Positions 23,917 to 31,094 of a stretch of 33,986 bases of DNA are shown one piece after another. The position numbers were made by a program, and so were the translations under genes. Each line of letters begins with the position of its first letter. Position 1 is the stretch's first letter. The stretch is from NCBI GenBank assembly GCA_944384105.1, contig CALWSC010000037.1:1-33986 (forward strand), in the 5' to 3' direction. The notes beneath the pieces are model-generated. The model saw only the letters and a list, made by a program, of their open reading frames with translations. It did not search any database and was not told the DNA's origin. The stretch comes from an uncultured Lachnospiraceae bacterium (GTDB lineage: Bacteria; Bacillota; Clostridia; Lachnospirales; Lachnospiraceae).

Positions 23917-23959
23917 GAAAGCTGTGCTCCCGTTGTGGAGAGTGCAGCTTTCTTTTTTT
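23917..23959 (+). terminator. Terminator of the ferredoxin gene
   Basis: GAAAGCTG paired with CAGCTTTC, with an inner CTC/GAG pairing, followed by seven T (23953-23959). It lies between convergent genes. On the minus strand the T-run is weaker, though the stem could also serve the MerR-like gene. Confidence 0.88.
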
Positions 23960-23973
23960 GTTTCCGGGAAAGC

Positions 23974-24600
23974 TTATGTCTTCCCGCTCTTCCTTTTCTT
24001 CCTGAACCCCTTCTCTGCTGTAGCTGCCACCTGCTTTCTGCTCTGCTGGCGGCGGCGAATCGCCTCATCGAGACGGCGGGTTCGTGCCTCCTGATGTTCA
24101 CTCTGGATGACCTGGTCGATCAGGCGCTCCAGGATCTGATTAAAGCGTTCACGCTTTTCATCGGTCAGATCACAGGCCTCCGTAACCACCTGGTCAGCGA
24201 GCTGAGCCATGTCCCCGGGTTCCCCTGTTTTCTCCGCCCGAACCGGATTTTTAACGCGCGGTGTCGGCTGTGTGACGGTAGCCGCTGCCTCCGCACATGC
24301 CTTTTGGGCGCTCTCCTGCGGCTGCGGCGGTTCTGCTGCTGGCATCTTAGGAGGCTCATCCTCAGGCGCAGCCTCATAGATTGCAGGGACTCTCTCTCTT
24401 ATCGCTTTCAGAGAGAGTCCCTGATTCTTTAGTGCTTTAATCTCCATGAATACATGAAGGTCTCGTCCGGTGTAGTATCGGTGTCCCATCTGATTTCTCG
24501 CGATATGCAGCTTCAGCTCATCCTCCCAGTACCGAAGTACATGAGGGTCTGTGTCAGTCAGCTTCGCAGCCTCGGAGATCAGATATCTGGTATCGCTCAT
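23974..24600 (-). CDS. MerR-like transcriptional regulator
   Basis: A 208-residue protein. Residues 5-70 form a MerR winged helix (YLISEAAKLTDTDPHVLRYWE, then GHRYYTGRDL and the helix EIKALKNQGLSLKAI). A Pro/Ala/Glu-rich linker (about 75-120) follows, then a charged helix rich in Arg and Gln (DEAIRRRQQSRKQ) and a very basic end (FRKKRKSGK). There is no cysteine effector site, so it is not a metal sensor. The start has GGAAGGGG and GGAG upstream. Its regulated genes are not evident; the fucosidase operon lies just upstream on the same strand. Confidence 0.9.
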   Translation of the reverse strand: MSDTRYLISEAAKLTDTDPHVLRYWEDELKLHIARNQMGHRYYTGRDLHVFMEIKALKNQGLSLKAIRERVPAIYEAAPEDEPPKMPAAEPPQPQESAQKACAEAAATVTQPTPRVKNPVRAEKTGEPGDMAQLADQVVTEACDLTDEKRERFNQILERLIDQVIQSEHQEARTRRLDEAIRRRQQSRKQVAATAEKGFRKKRKSGKT

Positions 24601-24658
24601 ACTCCTGCCCCTTCCTTGACGAATCAGGTATTATGTAAGCCCTACATTCTTCCCTTAC

Positions 24659-24686
24659 ATTATACCATCGGGGCACTAAATTACAA
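24659..24686 (-). promoter_or_regulatory. Promoter of the MerR-like gene
   Basis: TTGTAA (24681-24686), 16 bases, TATAAT (24659-24664) on the minus strand. It lies directly after the stem at 24687-24709. Confidence 0.65.
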
Positions 24687-24709
24687 CGGAATCTTGTCGA
24701 CAAATTCCG
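24687..24709 (-). terminator. Possible terminator hairpin after the second fucosidase gene
   Basis: CGGAAT and ATTCCG arms around a near-palindromic TTGTCGACAA core, four bases after the stop codon (24713-24715). The following bases are only moderately T-rich, so termination may be partial. Confidence 0.45.
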
Positions 24710-24712
24710 GGG

Positions 24713-25738
24713 TTATTTCGCTTCGCTCTGCACCTTTGCCGCAACCTCACGCAGAATTTGCTCGCACTCTGCCGGGATTCTGCCAAGAGGATCCGGTCCG
24801 ATGTTCAGAAGGTAGTTAATACCCAGGCTGTTTAAGTGCGTCTTGAGTTCATATACCTTATCGGCGGACTTCCAGTCGTGATCATTGCAGTTATATCCCC
24901 AGCTGTTATTCATCGTAGCTGCGGTCTCATACAGTCCGTTCGGTGACGGCTTGATTCCGTCTACAGAATTGTAATCTACCTCAGACTGATCCTGAACTTC
25001 CATCTTCTCCGGGATCTCATTATCTCCCAGAGATACATAATCGTACTTTCCGTTTCCGAGCCTGGAGTTGATCAGGCAGTCCGGCTGCAGGCGCTTTACT
25101 GTATCATAGATCTTCTGGCTCTGCTCGTCGGTCAGCGTCATCGGCATATCAAACCATGCTGTACAGATCTCACCGTAGTTTGTCATAATCTCCTCGATCT
25201 GCGGAATGATCTTCTTCTCAAAGCAAATGGAGAAATCCTTCTCTCCCGTGAAGTCCCAGCTATTGTCCCAGGTTGTACCTGCTGTCTCAATGTGGTTGGA
25301 CAGATAACCGCCGCCGTTGGGCTCATGCCAGTCGAGATCCTGAGAATAATAAATGCCGAACTTCAGTCCGTTGTCACGGCATGCCTGCGCCAGCTCACCT
25401 ACAACATCGCGGTGGAAGGGCGTGGCGTCGTATACATTGTAGGAATCAACCTTGGAATGATACATGGCGAAGCCGTCGTGGTGTTTCGTCGTCACAACGA
25501 GATACGTCATGCCGCACTCCTTGGCAAATTTTACGAGAGCGTCCGCGTCAAAATATACAGGGTTGAACGCTTCTGCCAGCTTTCCGTACTCCGCGTTCGG
25601 AATCTGAAACTTAGACTGAATCCACTCCGCATAAGCACTGGATTTCTGGCCTTTATACTCTCCTGCAAGAAGGGAGTACAGCCCCCAGTGAATCATCATA
25701 CCGAATTTTGCGCCTTTAAACCATTCTATATTGTTCAT
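24713..25738 (-). CDS. Alpha-L-fucosidase, GH29 (second copy)
   Basis: A 341-residue GH29 enzyme that consists of the catalytic barrel only: KFGMMIHWG (11-19), VTTKHHDGF (82-90), nucleophile Asp197 in TAWFDMPM, and INYLLNIGP near the end. It lacks the C-terminal beta-sandwich of the first copy and stops about 10 residues after the barrel's last helix. There is no signal peptide. I chose ATG 25738 with AGGAGG eight bases upstream; the longer frame overlaps the upstream gene. It follows the transglutaminase-like gene by 22 bases, third in an operon with cutC. The substrate may differ from copy one. Confidence 0.92.
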   Translation of the reverse strand: MNNIEWFKGAKFGMMIHWGLYSLLAGEYKGQKSSAYAEWIQSKFQIPNAEYGKLAEAFNPVYFDADALVKFAKECGMTYLVVTTKHHDGFAMYHSKVDSYNVYDATPFHRDVVGELAQACRDNGLKFGIYYSQDLDWHEPNGGGYLSNHIETAGTTWDNSWDFTGEKDFSICFEKKIIPQIEEIMTNYGEICTAWFDMPMTLTDEQSQKIYDTVKRLQPDCLINSRLGNGKYDYVSLGDNEIPEKMEVQDQSEVDYNSVDGIKPSPNGLYETAATMNNSWGYNCNDHDWKSADKVYELKTHLNSLGINYLLNIGPDPLGRIPAECEQILREVAAKVQSEAK

Positions 25739-25760
25739 TCCTTTATCCTCCTGTTTCTTC

Positions 25761-28274
25761 TTACTCCTGCGGCTGGCAGATGCGCAGCAGCATATCGCCG
25801 GTTCCCACGCTGTATCCGCAGGTTGCGTAGATGCCGTACATTTCTTCATCCGTTACCATAATGAGAGGCAGGCGGTCCGGATCCTGATACATCTTCCTGC
25901 TCACCTTGTCATACTCATCTACGAAATCAGCAAGGAAAACCCGGATACCGGGCAGAACGCCTCTTGTCCGCGTAAAGGTGGTATCCGACAGCGCCTCCTT
26001 CGTTCTCACAAGGCAGATAATGTCTCTGTCCATTTTCGAGAACTCCTCCTGCCGCTCGTACAGCTCATTTAAAATATGCTCTGTGGGCTCTTTACTCTCC
26101 TCAATCCAGATCCATATCGTCTTGCGTCCCTGGGCTGCTTTTGCCGCACTCAGCTGTTCCCCATCCAGAGTCTTTACAGAAAATGCCGGCAGCGGTACCT
26201 TCTCAAGCATCTGCGAAAGCTTGGCCTCCTTGAGTTCGAGCTTCACGGTGTACACTTCATTTGCTTTGAGCATAAACTCCCTGTGCTTTAAGAACATATT
26301 TCCGTTCGGCAGGCGGTTTGCAGTCATCACACGGTAACGGCCCTCAGGAAGCACTGCCGCAATCTTTCCGTTCTCCCATATTCTTTCCTCCATGCCGAGC
26401 GTTTTCCATCCGCCCTTCACATGGCGCGCTACAGTAAAGTTCTGGCGGTATACCCACTGCACCTTCTCGTCTCCCTCGAGCACGAGCTTGCCGGTCTCCT
26501 CCTCCTTTTCCACACTGCAAAACGCTCCGGCTGCATAATACTGCGGCACGCCGGTTGCCGGATCCAGTCTTGCCGGTATTCCAAGGCTGCGGCACGCCGC
26601 GGTGTAGAGGATTCTCACGGAGCGCTCGCTTCCAAGCCCTGACTTTGCACATGGCACAGGCTCCATGATCACCGGGGCAAAGTCATGCTCCGGCACCTGA
26701 CGGGTATCCGCACTGATCTTTTCCCAGAGCTGCTGCGGTCTGTCTGCAAACTCAGCATACTGTGCCTTTAACGCTTCCCTGTATGCGCTCATAGGCTCCC
26801 ATTCCACTCTCGGGCAAAGCAGCGCGTTCCGGTAAATCTCTTCCGGGAACTTTCCTCTAAGCGGAGCTGCGGCCTGAAGATGCTCCTCAAGAACATCAGC
26901 CTTCACGTCACGGAAATCCTTGAGCGTCAGGCTCCTCATCATATCCAGGCGATCTGCCTCATTTCCCTCTGCCTCCAGGAATCTGCATACCTCCGGGAAG
27001 TTCGCCTCCGCGCTGTGCAGATACTCTTTTACCTCATCGGTGCCGTATCTTTCTGCAAGTCGCTCTGCCGGCTCTTCCTGATAGAAGGATGCCATCTTTG
27101 CCTGACGGTGCGCCACCGCGTCCGCAAGCTTCTCCTCACCGCATTTTATCTGCTCTTCCGTGAGGGAAGCCTTCTGCGGATTGCTGTCCTCCGGTGCCAG
27201 GAATTCCACCTCTGTCCAGCTCTCATCCGTCTCCGTGCGTTCTTTTGCAAGCGTAAGCGTACAGCTGCTCTCATCGGCTCCTAAAATCGTTTCTGCCTCC
27301 AGATTATCTGCTGCGGCATAAATTCGCAGCGTTCCCTTTCCGGTCGTCAGCCGGGCATTTCCGGACTCATCTGTGATCATTCTGGCAATCGGCGCATACT
27401 CCGCGTAGTTGGCCACCTCAAACTGAACTGCTGCGCCCTTTGCTGCAGTACCGTCCTCATAGTTTACCTGAACACGGATCTCTCTTGTCACCGCATAACG
27501 CGCAAGCTGGTTCGCCACAATGGACATTCCCTCCTGCCCGATCACCTGCTCACCCTGCACGGTGTCAAATCTTCTGGAGTGAACCATCATTGCACGGGAA
27601 GCTGCGTTTGTGAACCATCCGCTGCAGCTTATCTGTTCCGGTTCACACGCTCCGCAGTATTTCCATTCTCCGTCGCAGTAAAACTCCACCCATGCATGGT
27701 TGTCATCACAGTGGGACCAGCGCGGCGCATAAACCTGGCGCGCAGGTATACCCAGACTTCTCAGCACAGATGCTGTAAATGTAGACTCCTCGCCGCATCT
27801 TCCGTAGCCGTTTCTGTAAACGGTCAGAGGTGCCAGCGTACGGTCGTCTGTGGAACGGTATGTGACCTGTGACGCACACCAGTAGTTGGCCTCGAGGACA
27901 GCCTCCTCCATGCCCCGGTCCTTCAGGCAGTACGACGCCTCCCGGTAAAAAAGCTTCCTGCACGGCAGAATGTTCTCCTCATTAATTCTCGGCTCCGCAA
28001 CGTAATTAAGAAAAATATCCTCCGGAATCCTGTCCTTATACGCTCCCTGCTCCCAAAGAAATGCCGCGTGCTGCGCATAGTCTGCGTACGTCTCCATCGG
28101 CACGTTCAGCGCATCGCTCACGATCATATGCCCGTAAAAATACCGCAGAAACGCCGCAGTCTTTGCATCATACGTCTCTATCCTGCTGCGGATCTCTTCT
28201 CCTGCTCTGCCGAGCAGTCGCATCTGCTCCTCAAATTTCTCCTGAATCTCTAATTCCTTCTTTTCTGAAAACAT
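25761..28274 (-). CDS. 837-residue transglutaminase/PNGase-like protein with thioredoxin-like C-terminus
   Basis: A cytoplasmic multidomain protein (no signal peptide). Residues about 125-235 are a transglutaminase-like cysteine core: Cys160 in GYGRCGEES, LGIPARQVY, His193 in DDNHAWVEF, then WKYCGACEPE; the GRCGE and C-x-AC-E phrases recall peptide:N-glycanase. Residues 265-345 look like a carboxypeptidase-regulatory beta-sandwich. Residues 545-580 repeat the core pattern (RSVRILYTAACRSLGIPARL) but lack the His motif, so this second core is degenerate. Residues 690-835 resemble a thioredoxin/peroxiredoxin fold without CxxC. GGGAGG lies before ATG 28274. It sits 11 bases after cutC and 22 before a fucosidase. 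The family occurs in gut bacteria; its function is unknown to me. Confidence 0.85.
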   Translation of the reverse strand: MFSEKKELEIQEKFEEQMRLLGRAGEEIRSRIETYDAKTAAFLRYFYGHMIVSDALNVPMETYADYAQHAAFLWEQGAYKDRIPEDIFLNYVAEPRINEENILPCRKLFYREASYCLKDRGMEEAVLEANYWCASQVTYRSTDDRTLAPLTVYRNGYGRCGEESTFTASVLRSLGIPARQVYAPRWSHCDDNHAWVEFYCDGEWKYCGACEPEQISCSGWFTNAASRAMMVHSRRFDTVQGEQVIGQEGMSIVANQLARYAVTREIRVQVNYEDGTAAKGAAVQFEVANYAEYAPIARMITDESGNARLTTGKGTLRIYAAADNLEAETILGADESSCTLTLAKERTETDESWTEVEFLAPEDSNPQKASLTEEQIKCGEEKLADAVAHRQAKMASFYQEEPAERLAERYGTDEVKEYLHSAEANFPEVCRFLEAEGNEADRLDMMRSLTLKDFRDVKADVLEEHLQAAAPLRGKFPEEIYRNALLCPRVEWEPMSAYREALKAQYAEFADRPQQLWEKISADTRQVPEHDFAPVIMEPVPCAKSGLGSERSVRILYTAACRSLGIPARLDPATGVPQYYAAGAFCSVEKEEETGKLVLEGDEKVQWVYRQNFTVARHVKGGWKTLGMEERIWENGKIAAVLPEGRYRVMTANRLPNGNMFLKHREFMLKANEVYTVKLELKEAKLSQMLEKVPLPAFSVKTLDGEQLSAAKAAQGRKTIWIWIEESKEPTEHILNELYERQEEFSKMDRDIICLVRTKEALSDTTFTRTRGVLPGIRVFLADFVDEYDKVSRKMYQDPDRLPLIMVTDEEMYGIYATCGYSVGTGDMLLRICQPQE

Positions 28275-28285
28275 GGTGTCCTCCC

Positions 28286-29041
28286 TTATCCTGCCAGTTC
28301 TGTCAGCACATTCTTCGCGCTGCGGATTTTATCGGCGCTGGTTCTGTAGATCTCATACTCGCTCAGTCCCGGTATGCCCATATGTACATTCTGCTTGCGG
28401 TATCTCATGGTGCTCTCCAGGTTCACCTTTCCCGACATGTGAAAGGATGTCGCTTTCGTGTACGGGCAGAGCTCACGGATCACCTCTGCGCTCACACCGC
28501 CTCCTACCAGAATATCGATCTCGTCCCCTGCCTGTTCCACAAGGAGGCGGATCAGTTCCTTTCCTGCCGAGCAGCTGTCCTCCTGTCCGGATGTCAGAAT
28601 CGTGTTGATCCCAAGTCTCTTTGACTGCTCGAGCACGGTAAACGGATCGCGGCACATATCAAATGCACGGTGCAGTGTCACAGACATTCCGTCCGCGGCG
28701 GACATAAACTTCTCCATCGCGCGCTGGTCCAGGCTTCCGTCCGGGCAGAGCGCTCCGATTACCGCACCGTTTGCCCCGAGGCTCTTAAATGTGCGGATAT
28801 CTGATGCGATGACTTCAACCTCATGATCCGTATAGCAGAAATCTCCGAATCTCGGTCGTATCAGCACATTGATGGGAATATCCGAATACTTTCTGATCTC
28901 CTCATATACGGCCGGTGTGGGCGTGATGCCTCCGATTACCAGTCCTGCGCATAATTCCAGACGGTCTGCGCCGCCCCCGGCAGCTTCCAGCGCGGATTCC
29001 ACAGAATCTACGCAGCTTTCCAAAAGCCCTTTTTTCATCAT
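28286..29041 (-). CDS. cutC: CutC family protein (copper homeostasis family)
   Basis: A 251-residue TIM-barrel protein. Family marks are LLESCVDSVESALEAAGGGADRLE at the start, PINVLIRPRFGDFCY, GVSAEVI and TSFHMSGK. CutC was linked to copper handling, but the biochemical role is not settled. Here it is first in an operon with a transglutaminase-like protein and a fucosidase, which favours a sugar- or glycan-related role over metal control. AAGGAGG lies five bases before ATG 29041; another ATG follows directly. An extended -10 promoter stands at 29086-29094. Confidence 0.95.
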   Translation of the reverse strand: MMKKGLLESCVDSVESALEAAGGGADRLELCAGLVIGGITPTPAVYEEIRKYSDIPINVLIRPRFGDFCYTDHEVEVIASDIRTFKSLGANGAVIGALCPDGSLDQRAMEKFMSAADGMSVTLHRAFDMCRDPFTVLEQSKRLGINTILTSGQEDSCSAGKELIRLLVEQAGDEIDILVGGGVSAEVIRELCPYTKATSFHMSGKVNLESTMRYRKQNVHMGIPGLSEYEIYRTSADKIRSAKNVLTELAG

Positions 29042-29085
29042 TGCGTCCTCCTTCAGCATGAAATATCACGAAATTTTACAGTCTC

Positions 29086-29094
29086 ATTGTATCA
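29086..29094 (-). promoter_or_regulatory. Extended -10 promoter of the cutC operon
   Basis: TGATACAAT on the minus strand, about 45 bases before the cutC start. No good -35 box is seen at the usual distance. Confidence 0.5.
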
Positions 29095-29125
29095 CACCTG
29101 CCCGGATTTTACTATCAGCTTCTTA

Positions 29126-30136
29126 TCATACATTTGTCTGCACATCGCGGACATATCTCTCCAAAAAGGATTCCACTGCCCCGAAGTATCCTTCCGGATC
29201 CTTATCGGGCGCCTGTGCATGTCCCGCCCCTTCCACAAGGAGCAGCTCTTTTTCACACGATGCGGCGTCATAAAGCTCCCTGCTCATCTCATACGGCACC
29301 ATATCATCCTCCGTCCCATGTATGAACAGAGTCGGTATATCACTCTTTTTCACCTGAGAGAGAGCAGAGGCATCCTTTAAGTCATATCCGCCGCGCAGCT
29401 GCAGCATCAGATTCGCAGCGTCGAGAAGCGGAAATGCCGGCAGATGAAACCAGTCCTTCATCTGCTTTTGGAACATCGCGTAGGCGTCCGTGTATGCACA
29501 GTCGGAAATAACCGCCTTTACATTGTCCGGCAGGTCGTCGCCGCTCATCATCAGCGCGCATGCCGCTCCCATAGACTGTCCGTGAATCACAATCTCGGCA
29601 TCCGGATCCTGCCTGAGAATATACCCCAGCCAAAGCCTGTTATCCTCCCTGTCGGTCCACCCCATTCCTATGAAATCACCGCCGCTCTCGCCCTGGCAGC
29701 GCATATCCGGTGTGACAACCTGGTATCCCTGTTCATAATACCAGTGCGCGAAAGTGTACATTTCCTCCTTCCAGCCCGTGTAGCCGTGCAGAATCAGTGC
29801 CCATTTATGAGTGCCCTCCTGAGGAAATACCCGGGCGACAAGTTCATAACCGTCCTCCGAGATCTCAGTATGCCGTTCGCTTTCGACGCTCTCATACCAC
29901 TGCGATGTCTCGTTTAACGCCATCTGTCTGTTTTCCTCGATATCATCCGTGTGCACCAGCGCCTCCACGCTCTCCTGTGTAATACTCTCAAACGCCTCCA
30001 GCTTCTCCATCGTGGAGGGAACCAGCGCAGCGCTCACGAGAAAGTTTGCGCCTGCGAAGAACAATGTCACGAGAACAAGCAGTACGCCGAGAGCAGCGTG
30101 AAGGCGCCGCCTGCCTTTTTTCTTCTGCCGTCTCAT
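29126..30136 (-). CDS. Membrane-anchored alpha/beta hydrolase
   Basis: A 336-residue protein. A basic start (RRQKKKGRRR) and one membrane helix (about 13-36) indicate an anchored enzyme with an outer catalytic domain. The alpha/beta hydrolase core shows ALILHGYTG, the nucleophile elbow IHGQSMGAA (Ser), HGTEDDMVP (Asp) and EGAGHAQAP (His), so the triad is complete. Related proteins are annotated as lysophospholipase-like or cell-wall esterases; the substrate is unknown. It starts 3 bases after the cysK stop with only a weak site, so translation depends on cysK. It is third in the operon with the GTPase-NYN fusion. Confidence 0.9.
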   Translation of the reverse strand: MRRQKKKGRRRLHAALGVLLVLVTLFFAGANFLVSAALVPSTMEKLEAFESITQESVEALVHTDDIEENRQMALNETSQWYESVESERHTEISEDGYELVARVFPQEGTHKWALILHGYTGWKEEMYTFAHWYYEQGYQVVTPDMRCQGESGGDFIGMGWTDREDNRLWLGYILRQDPDAEIVIHGQSMGAACALMMSGDDLPDNVKAVISDCAYTDAYAMFQKQMKDWFHLPAFPLLDAANLMLQLRGGYDLKDASALSQVKKSDIPTLFIHGTEDDMVPYEMSRELYDAASCEKELLLVEGAGHAQAPDKDPEGYFGAVESFLERYVRDVQTNV

Positions 30137-30139
30137 GGA

Positions 30140-31072
30140 TCAGTCGTCCAGAAACATCGGTGTCGACAGGTAGCGGTCGCCGTTGTCCGGGAGAAGGACA
30201 ACGATCGTCTTCCCTTTATTTTCTTCCTTGACCGCAAGCTGCGCTGCTGCCCAGAACGCCGCTCCGGAAGAAATTCCTACAAGAATCCCCTCTTTTCTGG
30301 CAATCTCCCTGCCGGTTCTGTATGCATCCTCATCGCTAACCCGGATAATCTCATCGTAAACTGAGGTGTCCAGGATCTCAGGCACAAATCCCGCTCCGAT
30401 ACCCTGAATCTGATGCGCTCCTGCCTTTCCTCCTGAGAGCACCGGGGAGCCTGCCGGCTCTGCTCCTACGACCCTGACAGCGGGATTTTTCTCCTTCAGA
30501 TATTTTCCCACACCGGTAATCGTACCGCCTGTACCTATGCCAGCAACAAATATATCTACCTTTCCGTCCGTGTCCTCCCAGATCTCGGGACCGGTTGTGA
30601 CGGTGTGGATGTACGGATTATCCGGATTTACGAACTGTCCCGCGATAAAGCTGTTTGGGATCTGGGCAGCCAGCTCGTCTGCTTTCTCGATAGCTCCCTG
30701 CATTCCCTTTGCCCCGTCAGAGAGTACCAGTTCAGCACCGTAAGCCTTCATCAGATTTCTGCGCTCCACGCTCATCGTATCCGGCATAACGATGATCAGC
30801 CGGTAGCCTTTTGCTGCGGCAGCGGATGCAAGCCCAATGCCCGTATTTCCGCTCGTGGGCTCTATAATCACGGAGTCCGGCTTTAAGGTGCCCTTCTTTT
30901 CCGCCAGCTCAATCAGTCCAACCCCCACGCGGTCCTTGACACTTCCCGCAGGATTCAGCCCCTCAAGCTTCGACAGGACAATTGCCTGAAAATTCTTTTC
31001 ACGCGCCAGATTTGCAAAATTTACAAGCGGTGTCTTTCCCACCAGCTCAGTAACCGATTCATAATATTTCAT
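30140..31072 (-). CDS. cysK: Cysteine synthase A (O-acetylserine sulfhydrylase)
   Basis: A 310-residue PLP enzyme that makes cysteine from O-acetylserine and sulfide. The PLP lysine is Lys46 in NPAGSVKDR; PTSGNTG (substrate loop), GIGTGGT (phosphate cup, about 174-180) and the Ser of ISSGAA near the end are all present. The length is that of CysK/CysM. I chose ATG 31072, which has GGAGAG seven bases upstream, over an ATG 15 bases earlier. It follows the GTPase-NYN gene by 22 bases. No cysE or T-box was seen in front of it, so regulation would be through the operon promoter. Confidence 0.96.
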   Translation of the reverse strand: MKYYESVTELVGKTPLVNFANLAREKNFQAIVLSKLEGLNPAGSVKDRVGVGLIELAEKKGTLKPDSVIIEPTSGNTGIGLASAAAAKGYRLIIVMPDTMSVERRNLMKAYGAELVLSDGAKGMQGAIEKADELAAQIPNSFIAGQFVNPDNPYIHTVTTGPEIWEDTDGKVDIFVAGIGTGGTITGVGKYLKEKNPAVRVVGAEPAGSPVLSGGKAGAHQIQGIGAGFVPEILDTSVYDEIIRVSDEDAYRTGREIARKEGILVGISSGAAFWAAAQLAVKEENKGKTIVVLLPDNGDRYLSTPMFLDD

Positions 31073-31094
31073 AATACTTCTCTCCATTCTGCCA

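Noticed and set aside
26344-26652. Out-of-frame ORF inside the transglutaminase-like gene
   Set aside because: It lies on the same strand in another frame, is Arg/Gly-rich and has no start signal; a shadow of the main gene.
31073-31094. T-box or cysteine-responsive leader before cysK
   Set aside because: Only 22 bases separate cysK from the preceding gene, too few for a T-box.
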